A program made the translations under genes and the position numbers. From the NCBI RefSeq assembly GCF_000003815.2, contig NC_049982.1:26360433-26424432 (forward strand): a stretch of DNA of 64,000 bases, written 5' to 3'. Source of the stretch: Branchiostoma floridae (lineage: Eukaryota; Chordata; Leptocardii; Amphioxiformes; Branchiostomatidae). Positions 38,701 through 46,900 of this stretch are shown piece by piece (positions within the stretch are counted from its first letter, which is position 1; each line of letters starts with the position of its first letter). The notes below the pieces were generated by a model. It saw only the letters and a program-made list of their open reading frames with translations, was not told the origin of the DNA and ran no database searches.

Positions 38701-41700
38701 TGTCAATTATAATTAGCTGCTCAACCAATGAGAAAATGGCAGTAAGCAGTTTGACCAATGAGAGAGTGACTGCATGATTGGCAATCAGAAGGGTTAAGGT
38801 ATTGGCTTATACAGTCAAATCTGTAGTTGATAAAGTCAAATCTGTACAAGTGACTGCTCCTAAATATCAACTTCCACAACTCAAATTAGACTCAGTCTGG
38901 TTTGATAAATGCATTGATGGACATGAGTGTCCATCTGTAGACTGATCCTGATGGTCCATCACAATTAGCAGTTCAACCAATGACAGCATGGTAATTAGGT
39001 GTTTGACCAATGAGAAGGAAGATGTTACATAAGGACCTGAACTTTTCACATCTACCAGTGGATTATGTCAAGGCTTACCTCCCCTCCTGCATACAGGCCG
39101 TTCTTGTGCAGTGTTATACAGTTTAAACTCCCTTCACGCAGACCCTCGGGGAGGAACACGGAGTCACCTCTCTCCAGCTTGGTTTCCTCTACTTTCTCTT
39201 GTTGTTGGCTTTCCTCAGCTGCTGGTTCTTCTGGGATGCCCTCTGATGAAATACACCAGTAGTGCAGGGTAAGTGTGGGATTACTTATAAAGCAACTGTC
39301 ATACAAAGCTCATCATGGCCTCCCAACCTTTAATTTGTGTCTGGGAGTTTGTGGTTGGGAGATCATTTGTGGTTGGGAGTTGATCTGCAAAGTTACTCAC
39401 TAATCATAAGTCTTTAAAATCATCAGCATTAGCTGACAAAATATTTGTAAAATCAAACTCAGAAAAGTTTGCTTGGACATGATCAGAGGATATCTAATGG
39501 TGGAGATGGTGTAATAGGATACTTGGGGAATTGGAAGTCACTGGTTTTGGATTTGATCCAATGTTGTGGACAGGCAGAATGACTCAAAGCAAAACCGACA
39601 CATGTCGTTAGGGGTACCAATTTAGCACTTGTTCTGTGTGACCGGAAAGGTCAGGACGGGAGTGAAGTCTGCCATCTCTGTAGGCTAACCTGTGAGCGAC
39701 GTTCCCCTGTGCAGGTCCTCCAGTGACCCAGCAGCCTGAGGGAGGATGGCGCTTGACTCCCGCGACAGGAGGCCCATCTCTGGCTTCAGCAGGATCTTTA
39801 CTTTGTGTGTGTCAGCTTCAATCTGAAAAACATGAGGCATAATGCTGTTACCATGGACTAATTTTATTCTATGTATAGGATAACATTGACACACAGCAGC
39901 CATCTTTGCCGCTTTAAGGACATAGCACTTATAGCCAACTACTAAACTCGGCACAAAAAGTTTCGCATATCAACTTTGGTTGATCATATTTCTGATGTTT
40001 CTGCATCAATGTATTATATATAATATTATCAATTGAAAGCTTGTGTGATTCCCTTTCCTATGGTATCAAACTCATCATGATTGTAAACTCATGAAACGAG
40101 CATGGGGCCTGCTTACATGAGTGGGTCACCAATCGACTGTACTAGCAAAGATCCTGATGACAATCTCTGTTGATGGAGTCTCCACTGTCATCATAACTGG
40201 CAGAATTGTACTTAACTTTCCACTAATCTCTATTGACTATAAGAAGTCGTGAGTACCTTCATGAGCTGTCCCCCAGCACACCCTACGTAGATGTCCCCCC
40301 CGGGGCTCCAGCACTGAGACACCAGCTTCACTCTCCGCTTCACGTCCTCGCCCACGTCTAGGTTCTCAGCGTTCTCACCCACCACTCCCGCGATGGCGGC
40401 GCGCGTCATCTTGATCTCCGTGTTGGCGCCCGTGATGTGGATCGGCCGGTGGATGGGAGCCTCGTTCAGGTTCTCGCGCTCGGGGAGGGTGCCATCTTCT
40501 GCTGGGAGGTTCACCTTCCTAAAGAAGCATATTTAGAATGCATTCTGATGAATAAATGTGTCATGTATGAAATACGAAAAAGAAATAAAGGTTAAATGTG
40601 CCCCCTGGTAGCTTGTTATGGTACTGCAGCAGAATTCACAGTTTTTGAACCTCATGTTCTGAACATGATTTTTCAGTGGTAGATAGTTTTTGATTTCGGG
40701 GAAAAGCAGACCAGGTTTGAACCCCTACCAGCTTTCTGTGGTACTGCAGGGGCCTTTTTAGATGGAAACTTTGTAAGAGACCATTTGCTGTTAGCCATGT
40801 GGGAAAAAGAGGCATTGAAATTTTGGACTCCCTACCAGCTTTTTTCGGTATTGCAGGGGCCTTTTAGGATGAAAGCTTTGTATGGGAATATGTCTTATAA
40901 GCCATGTATAGGACATACAAAAAAAATAACATATCAAGTTTTTAGGTAAAAAGAAGCAGAACAGACAGATAGCGACTTGCTGCTTACGTTGAGCGGAGAA
41001 GGAATGTTTTGTTGCACTGTTCCACCTGCCACACAGACAGGTGCTTCTCTCCCAGCAGACACAGCTGTCTCCAGTTGGTCGGGCTGACAGTGAGGCTGGC
41101 CTGGGGAGGGGGGTGCGACACCGACTGGCTGCACAGAATGGTGCCGTTATGCCAGTTCCTAAAACAACGAGAGGTACAAACATTTGTCATTATCATCATC
41201 ATCATCATTTAGCTGCTTCAATCAAAAATGCCTGCATCAAACATTATCACTGCCAAGGTATGGCATAATTAGATTGTAATCATGCAAATTAGGACTACTA
41301 GTAATTTGCATGTTAAATTTGGACATCTTGCATTCTATGACAGGACTTGCAAACACACTTGGTAAAAGAGAAAGATTGTTGATAGATATATTATTCTGCT
41401 ACATTCTGCAATAGTAATTTCAAAAATGTAACACATGCTGCTTTGCAAAAGAAGAACACAAATAGATTAATAGGTCACCAAAAGATCAATTATGCAAGAA
41501 GGTCCTCAAAGGCAAAATGCTCTAATACAAATTAAAGTGATATATGTGTACCTGACAAATGACAGGAACTTCATACTTGCAACATTTGGAAGGTAGACAA
41601 AATTATCAAACATATATAGATTGTACCATATCATCTTGCTATGCTAGGATAAGACACTCATACTTGAGACATGTGGTTTCACCAAGTTTGTCTCACATGA

Positions 41701-43314
41701 ATACAAGACTATACTGACCACACAGCGACAGAATGGTCAGGCACTCCTGAGTAAGTGGCCAGGTGGTAGCCAGCAGAGAAGCTGATGGACAGGTACTCCA
41801 GCTGGGCACCCTTTCCATCTGTAAATAAATTACAAATATTCACAAAACAAATAAAAACTTTTGATTTAAATAAAGTTGTGAGTCTGATACTCTGAGGTAT
41901 GTAATTCTACAGAGTGTTTACATATATAATACACAACTCTTTCAAGCTTATACTTGTTCATATTTCATGCAAACTTTACTGAATGAGTCAAAATCACAAA
42001 TAGCTCAATTGGTTTTCCTTTGCAGGAAAAATGGCAATGAAATAGATTTGGTTATAGACATATAAACTATAGTATATGATTTGAGTACCTTTCAAGACAG
42101 CCTGTTGTAAGAAGCCTGGGTACTGGTACACAAAGATTCTCGGCTGAGGACACAGCTCGCTAAACCCGAAGACGCCAAAGTTGCTGTTGACCGCAAGAGG
42201 GCCGACCCCTTCCCCAGGGGTGGGGAACACCGTCTCCTGCTTGGATTCCGTGTCAATGAACTTGACAGTGCTGCCGCAGGCATGGACCAGGGTCTTGGCA
42301 TCAATGTACTGTGCTGAGGTACCATTGTAGCCTTGTGCCCACCTGAAAAATTATCAACACATTTAAGTATCTAGAAAGTTAAAGATTTACAAGTAAATAT
42401 TATAATGTTTACCTTCACATGTTCTAGATAGTGTTAAAGCAATGTTCTGTTCTGCTCTTCCATTAATAGCCATCTACGGAAGAGTCGGTAATTCAAATTG
42501 ACATTGAACGGAGGTTTGCCAGGCTTCCATCCGGGTGATTTGTAGTGAATCACCAACTCCAGACAGAATGGTTTGTTCCATCGCACATGTGGGGGTTCTT
42601 TAACATGCACGGGGTATGGCTCTCCCCATAAATGGGACCTCCATTTAACGTCCTTTCCGAGGGACGGCCCTAGCTGAAGCTTAGTAGGTACCCATTTTTC
42701 ATTCTCTGGATAAAGTAAAGAAAGTCATGTAAAGTGCCTTTCCCAAGGGCACAAGATCGGTGACATGGCAGCCGGATTCAAACTCAAGACCTCTCGGTCT
42801 CGAGGCAAACACGCAGTTTATTCGTATTCAAATACATCCACACGCTTTGACCAGCCCCTTCAGTTCTGTCCTGCCACTTGCTACATAAGGTCATGTCTGC
42901 TCCTTAACCAGTAACCAGTCGTCTGGTCCAGGCTTGGAGAAGAAGAAGAGGAAGAGAAAGAAGCAAAGCAAAAACAATATTTGTAACGGACATAAAAAAT
43001 ACAGTCAGTCTACTAATTTTTGTCTTATGACTTTTTGTTTTGATTATTACAATCCACAGTGATAAAGAATTATACAAGAGGGCGGTATGTTGCTATTCTA
43101 AACATACCTCATCAATGTATGTCTAAAAAAAAAAAGACTGATCCAAAATTTGAAGTGACAATTTCTCTGCCCCCCTCCCCCACATAAACAATCACAGATG
43201 TTGCATCTAAGTTCAGCAAACTTCTTCTTCTTCTGTGTGGAAAATACTTTTTTCAAGCGTTTAAATCGTTACAAACAATACTCACTGTAACTCGAGAGTT
43301 CCTGCAGCATCCAT
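14778..43314 (-). CDS. CFAP43: CFAP43 (WDR96), cilia- and flagella-associated WD40/coiled-coil protein, complete, 1673 aa
   Basis: I assembled 36 exons with GT-AG borders and matching phases; they total 5022 nt, 1673 aa plus TGA. Human CFAP43 is 1665 aa, so length fits a full gene. Known role: with CFAP44 it forms the tether/tether-head of inner dynein arm I1 on axonemal doublets; loss causes malformed sperm flagella and ciliary defects. Residues 1-773 form WD40-like repeats, with the conserved NWRQLCL block in exon 4; residues 870-1673 are largely Glu/Lys/Arg-rich coiled coil, including the KRRPR block that ends exon 28. The ATG (43312-43314) opens a 29-nt first exon and is the only start compatible with the phase. 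The gene is head-to-head with STARD7. The first N gap lies in intron 23; a missing in-frame exon there cannot be excluded. Confidence 0.96.
17107..17447. mobile_element. hAT-type MITE, copy 1, in CFAP43 intron
   Basis: The ends are perfect 16-bp inverted repeats, CAGGGCTCTAGCCAGC. Flanks CTTGATTA and CTTGATCA form an 8-bp target-site duplication with one mismatch. Eight-bp duplications and CAGGG-type ends are characteristic of hAT transposons. The 341-bp interior has no coding capacity and contains a smaller palindrome, CGTCAATTGACG. Confidence 0.9.
17870..18195. mobile_element. hAT-type MITE, copy 2, in CFAP43 intron
   Basis: Same family and orientation as 17107-17447, 326 bp, with matching ends and interior (clearly homologous, with internal indels). 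It is flanked by a perfect 8-bp direct repeat ATGTACAT (17862-17869, 18196-18203). The perfect duplication suggests it inserted more recently than copy 1. Confidence 0.92.
19463..19625. mobile_element. Small inverted-repeat element with perfect 21-bp ends
   Basis: GGACCAATCCTGGCTGTCCA at 19463 recurs as its exact complement at 19605-19625. The 163-bp interior contains several CCAATGAGA units in direct and inverted orientation. Partial relatives lie in other CFAP43 introns at 31621-31705, 31733-31832, 38688-38780 and 38939-39018. Confidence 0.75.
20130..20225 (-). repeat. Degenerate tRNA-derived SINE head (possible)
   Basis: Read on the minus strand this holds TGGTACAATGGCC, resembling a tRNA A box, and GCGGGTTCAAAC, resembling a B box, about 40 nt apart. 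No poly(A) tail or target duplication is visible. It may be an old SINE fragment; random resemblance is possible. Confidence 0.35.
21993..22120 (+). repeat. Dispersed intronic repeat family, copy A
   Basis: Shares GACAGGAAGT.GAGTTCA, AGGTCA.GGGTCAA and CAGGGAGGTATTG blocks with 30569-30690 (same strand) and 26518-26635 (inverted). All three copies are in CFAP43 introns. No clear termini. Confidence 0.65.
23414..24288. mobile_element. Possible 875-bp element bounded by 18-bp inverted repeats
   Basis: CATTGGCATAATACCGGT at 23414-23431 recurs as its exact complement at 24271-24288. Between them is unusually GC-rich DNA for a CFAP43 intron, including a CRE-like TTACGTCA and an 18-codon open frame ending at a strong donor (24128-24182). 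It could be a DNA transposon remnant or a promoter captured between repeats. No target-site duplication is clear. Confidence 0.45.
25091..25126. repeat. Perfect 17-bp hairpin
   Basis: AAAAGTGGTCGGTTATT (25091-25107) is followed after two bases by its exact complement (25110-25126). It lies in CFAP43 intron 23. It may be the core of a deleted foldback element. Confidence 0.8.
25719..26157. other. Assembly gap (439 N)
   Basis: Run of N inside CFAP43 intron 23, between exons 23 and 24. The flanking exons both have phase-0 borders, so the reading frame does not reveal whether a small exon is missing. Confidence 0.99.
26518..26635 (-). repeat. Dispersed intronic repeat family, copy B (inverted)
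   Basis: Reverse-complement relative of 21993-22120 and 30569-30690, with TACCTCCCT, CCTCTTCTATTGACCC and CTTCCTGTCA blocks. Confidence 0.65.
27018..27101. repeat. Inverted repeat with 17-bp perfect arms
   Basis: AAGGTTTCCGGAAAAGG (27018-27034) pairs with CCTTTTCCGGAAACCTT (27085-27101) across about 50 bp. It lies some 70 bp upstream of the CFAP43 exon 23 acceptor, in the intron. Likely a small foldback element; class unknown. Confidence 0.7.
28402..29396 (+). repeat. 43-bp minisatellite, about 23 units, in CFAP43 intron 22
   Basis: Units of 43 bp built around TTCAGCACCAAGGACAGG and TGTGTTTGCCTGTGTGTGG. The centre, about 28860-29350, is nearly uniform; the outer units, especially 28402-28800, are diverged, the usual pattern when unequal exchange homogenises the middle. 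One unit near 29180 is a few bases short. Because 43 is one more than a multiple of three and the unit has no stop in any plus frame, all three plus frames are open; the resulting 43-residue peptide repeat is not taken as a gene. Confidence 0.95.
30569..30690 (+). repeat. Dispersed intronic repeat family, copy C
   Basis: Same-strand relative of 21993-22120; see that entry for shared blocks. Located in CFAP43 intron 19. Confidence 0.65.
31211..31323. repeat. Imperfect foldback in CFAP43 intron 18
   Basis: Left arm 31211-31252 and right arm 31290-31323 pair through ATATGCC/GGGCATAT and AAAGCAGTTAC/GTAACTGCTTTT blocks and end in CAATGAAGA/TCTTCATTG. Non-coding; class unknown. Confidence 0.6.
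31621..31832 (+). repeat. Two partial copies of the CCAAT-rich intronic repeat
   Basis: Two head-to-tail partial copies (31621-31705, 31733-31832) of the 19463-19625 family: each has ACTGAT.CTGAC, then a TCACAATTAGCAGTTCAACCAATG-like block and a second GACCAATGAGA-like block. Confidence 0.6.
33000..33260. repeat. Low-complexity degenerate repeat
   Basis: Repeated variants of AAGATCTTTTAAA and TTGAGATTTT at irregular spacing, in CFAP43 intron 15. Likely a decayed tandem repeat; no regular period is measurable by eye. Confidence 0.4.
33688..33765 (-). repeat. Fragment of the SINE-associated dispersed repeat
   Basis: GGATGTTAAATGGAGGTCCCGTGT followed by a GGAGAGC block matches, inverted, the 42590-42665 part of the degenerate repeat at 42500-42830. 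Confidence 0.5.
34190..34559. mobile_element. MITE-like element with CAGGGCT ends
   Basis: Starts CAGGGCTGGAAAT and ends ATTTCGAGCCCTG, an imperfect terminal inverted repeat of about 13 bp resembling hAT ends. The interior has inverted clusters of GTGCACCCA. AACAC lies directly outside each end, but an 8-bp duplication is not clear. In CFAP43 intron 14. Confidence 0.6.
34620..35037 (-). mobile_element. tRNA-derived SINE, full length, with 12-bp target-site duplication
   Basis: On the minus strand the element begins with a tRNA-like head: TAGTGCAGTGG (35009-35019) fits an A box and GGTTCGAATCC (34967-34977) a B box, about 30 nt apart. A body of roughly 300 bp follows, ending in an A-rich tail (34620-34655). 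The identical 12-mer AAAATTTTTCTT lies on both sides (34608-34619, 35038-35049), the expected LINE-mediated target-site duplication. Fragments of the same family recur at 42500-42830 and 55520-55600. Transcription would be by RNA polymerase III. Confidence 0.9.
37076..37110. repeat. Short hairpin-forming repeat
   Basis: TTAGTGTCAC followed 12 bp later by GTGACACTAG. Minor inverted repeat in CFAP43 intron 10. Confidence 0.5.
38688..39018 (+). repeat. Two further copies of the CCAAT-rich intronic repeat
   Basis: 38688-38780 and 38939-39018 repeat the block order of 19463-19625: CTGAT.CTGA, TTAGC.G.TCAACCAATGA, then TTTGACCAATGAGA. Both lie in CFAP43 intron 7. Confidence 0.6.
40723..40915. repeat. 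~106-bp tandem duplication
   Basis: CCCTACCAGCTTTCTGTGG... at 40723 and CCCTACCAGCTTTTTTCGG... at 40829 begin two adjacent, diverged copies that each continue through TGCAGGGGCCTTTT and end near AGCCATGT. A third, poorer copy may start near 40608. In CFAP43 intron 4. Confidence 0.6.
42500..42830 (-). repeat. Degenerate SINE-related repeat in CFAP43 intron 1
   Basis: Shares AAAGTGCCTTTCCCAAGGGC and ACAAGATCGGTGACATGGCA-type sequence, then a decayed B box (GGATTCAAAC), with the full SINE at 34620-35037, same orientation. The remainder is similar to 33688-33765. Confidence 0.65.
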
Positions 43315-43996
43315 GTCTCCAGTAAGAAGAGCAGGAATCGCCTCTTAAAATCCAGAAACGTCCCAAATCCGAGTTTATTTCAGCAGTTTTGCACGACGTT
43401 CCACAACATTTCCAGAGGGAGGGCTCCAGATTTACCGAGCGTTACTATGGAGACCAATGCGCATGCGCGAGATGGCAGGATGGTTTCCCATTTATGCAAA
43501 TTAATTGTTTGCATTTTGCTAGATTTCCAAATAATACAGACTATCAAAAGACTTTTGTCTATCAGATAACATTTGATTTCCTTACCATTATCACATCTAT
43601 GATTAGATAACTTATCAAAATTAACGTTAGTTACGTATCATGATAGTGATGTAATCAAATCAAAAATTTAGCTGTTGAAAGAATTCTATGTCTATGCCTA
43701 CTTAAAATGTCAGGATAACTGTATTCAAACCTGAATATATTTTATCATTTTAATACTAATAATATAAAACTTCAATGAAAATTACAATAAAAAAACTAAG
43801 TATTATTCAGCTCCCAAAATTAGACTTATATTCTATATTTTTATGTCAGAAAAGTAAGGCACTGATATTTGTACTATAAACAGCTACTACCTAAAACACT
43901 ATCCACATGCGACGGACAGCATGTCATGACCTACACAAGGGACAAGGTTCTGTGACATTGGGAAACTTTTAGGACTTCTTGTGGTCAGTTTCGACC
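43315..43996. promoter_or_regulatory. Head-to-head CFAP43/STARD7 promoter region
   Basis: 682 bp between the two start codons. Near CFAP43 it holds GTCTCCATAGTAAC (minus strand, 43441-43454), which fits the RFX X-box pattern RYYNYY-N2-RRNRAC, a CCAAT box (43454-43458) and the perfect NRF1 palindrome TGCGCATGCGCG (43458-43469). The STARD7-proximal half is AT-rich. Whether one promoter serves both genes is not known. Confidence 0.6.
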
Positions 43997-46900
43997 ATGG
44001 CTGGCTGCAGCCCCTTCCTCTACACAAGGCGGGTGCCTCTAGTGAACTATATCCGCGAGAACAAGGGTCTCCTTGCGCAAGCTTTTCGGCGAGAGCTCGC
44101 GACAAAATCGGGATGTCGTCTGGAACAACCATCATGGCGGTCCATGGCGTACAAGTTTTTCTTCCCTAGTCTACACGACAGTGTGGTCTCCATAGGCAGG
44201 TTTCTCGCCCAGCAGTTCAACGTTTACGCCGCTCAGAGAATCCGCAGGATGGGGCAAGTGTGGAGCCTGTACAGGGACATTTATAACGACAAGACGGTGA
44301 ACTTTATGGTGTCTAGGTTTGGTCGGAGGTTGGGCGCAAAGTCGGAGAGAAGCCACCGTTGGTACGTGATGTTCGGAGCAGTGTGCTTCGCCTGGGACAA
44401 GGAAAGGATCACCGACCAGGAGTTAGACTGGTGAGGATAAGACACATGTTTGTCTTCAAGAGTTTGAAAGGGGCATAGGTATCTTAGGATAATTTACCAT
44501 GCTACGCTTCAGGCATGCAGCTTACTGTTGATGTTAAAATTGTTGCGGTGGTTGAAATTATGTTTGCGTTTTTTGCCAAAAAAATTTATGACCCCAGTCA
44601 TAGCTCTTCATTGCAAACATATAACTGCCTCAAAAATTCTTGTACTGTTTTCTGTCTGCCAAATTGCTTGTACAAATCGGTAAGTTAAAAAAACACTGAA
44701 CGGTCCATTTTCTCACTGCATTTACAGTACGTAGCTTTGAAACTTTTGTGGCATCTCACCCAGAAGGAAATGAAATACATAATCATACCATTGACACAAA
44801 AATTTGTCCGGTTACAAATTATGCAGGTATAAACAGGATGTCCAGAAAATTATAAGCTATGTAAAAAGTTGTTTATTTATTTGTAACTACATCATTTTGG
44901 ATGGTGACATAAATTTGGCTGGCCAGTGTATGGCGACTTGAGGCAATAGCCTCAGTGTCAAACCTCTGCACTGACTAAGAACACAACACACTAAGGGTGG
45001 GTATTGGTACATAAAATTCAGATACAGGTCTGGTTTAGGTCCAGAGGATCAGATCCAGGTCCGGACTTTGACATGGGGACTGAAAATTTGGGTGCAGCAA
45101 GGAGGTTAAAAAATTGTTGCGTGCAGACTGAAAGTGGTACTCTTGAGACCAAGGTTGACTGTGGAAATTTTCTAGAAATACTACAAAAGTATTAAGCTTA
45201 CTCTTACCAGCTTGCTCTTATAATTTTATTGGACCGCTAAGCCCAGTAACAGGTGAACACCTGCTGATATAATCTGTTCATTTTCTAATAGGTCCAAAAT
45301 CCAGTCCACTGATTTCTACCAGGTCCTTTTTTTTTTCAAACAGTCCAACAAGAAAAAATGGTATACCATACCGGTGCTTGGCTAGGTTTGGAAATACAGG
45401 AACGGTCAGCCTTTTTACCGGAAAACAGAGGAAAACACAGTTAAACACCGGAAAACACACGAAGGAGTGTATAATCTACTGAAATACAGTATGTTTTGAT
45501 GAGTAAACATGACAGATCGCTATGTTTTGCCACAGAATAATCTACATATGGCCCTGGAATGAAGAAATAGTCAGAAAATGCATGAGACGACGGGCCGGAC
45601 AGCCGCCGCCACTCGGCGGACTGGACGTGCTGATTGTGCAACGTTGACGGCTAGAAGAAGCAAGAAATACAGAAAACAGATTCTTATCACAATCCGAGTA
45701 AATTCATATATATTATATTTATGCCAATATATAACAGATTTTTGCACTGAAGTTCGGTAGGTATCAGCTGTCTTGTTGTGAAAGTATCAGACCCCGCTAA
45801 ACTAACATGTATTCTGCAATGAAAACAAACATGGCCGCCGGGTGGCGGCGGTCCGGCCCGTCGTCTCATGCATTTTCTGACTATTTCTTCATTCCAGGGC
45901 CATATGTAGATTATTCTGTGGCGAAACATAGCGACCTGTCATGTTTACTCATCAAAACATACTGTATTTCAGTAGATTATACACTCCTTCATGTGTTTTC
46001 CGGTGTTTAACTGTGTTTTCCTCTGTTTTCCGGTAAAAAGTCTGACCCATACAGGAATACCAGTGTCCACAAGCCACTCACATGACTGTGATATCGCTTC
46101 AGTCACCTTGCCCTCCTGCTTTTGTGGATAGACATGTGTAACCAGAGTGCAGGGATGTAATTTAGGTACACGTGTACACTAAAGGGCAGGCACATGCCTC
46201 TGCCTCTTTTAGCTGCATGTGTATGTACCCACCCTAAACCATTGCACTGTAAACTGTTAGTACATGTACCTCGACGAACTTTGTGACCTTGGCCGAGTTG
46301 GTTTACCCCAGTACTGGTACCAGCTGTCTGGTCCAGCTGTGCCACCAGCCATGTACATGTCATATTACAAATTTATGTAGCTACAGGGTTCTCACTATAA
46401 TTTGCATGGTACAAGCCTTGATGGAGTGCATCTAACTGAGGTATGGTAACAGTAGGAGGTCCGTCATCATACCCGTGGAAATTTCAAAATTGATAACCCC
46501 CAGAAGTAAAGTTTCCACCATGTTATAGCCTTGTTCTAAAATGAAACATAAATCTAAAGGGTCATAGAGTTCCATGGTAAAAAAAAACAAAAAAAACATC
46601 TCTATCCTGCCCTATTCTAGTTTTAAAACAGCACAGGGGCCCAAATCACAGCATACATAGCATAGGGGGTCCAAGTCACAGCTAAGGTGGCCCTACACTC
46701 AAACTATGCTAGCTAGAACGCTGAGCTACCTTGAATTCACTCTACGTACATTTTGTTTTTCCGATTATAGTTACATCCAAGACATGTGGGATGTCCAGAG
46801 AATGACAAAGAACACTGCCAACAACAGAAACAGCAGTCGCCAGGCCAGCACAGAGGTGGACAGCAGGAACAGCAGTGAACAGCAGGAGATCAGCTGTTCC

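Larger units (their letters stand above)
32811..43314 (-). other. CFAP43: CFAP43 exons 1-16, WD40 propeller half
   Basis: Exon coordinates in gene order: 43286-43314, 42089-42342, 41719-41818, 40988-41158, 40257-40518, 39690-39822, 39079-39242, 38503-38634, 37873-37989, 37429-37509, 36858-37006, 36239-36342, 35842-36000, 35150-35331, 33456-33605, 32811-32941. These encode residues 1-773. Repeated [25 protein letters not shown] and CSPDGRVAV-type strands mark successive WD40 blades. A Glu/Gln-rich insert (exon 7) interrupts the propeller. Blade number cannot be counted with certainty by eye; two propellers are expected from family knowledge. Confidence 0.9.

Noticed and set aside
45441-46010. 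Two open frames encoding the same peptide on opposite strands
   Set aside because: They are the two arms of the long-TIR foldback, so the shared peptide reflects duplication and not selection.
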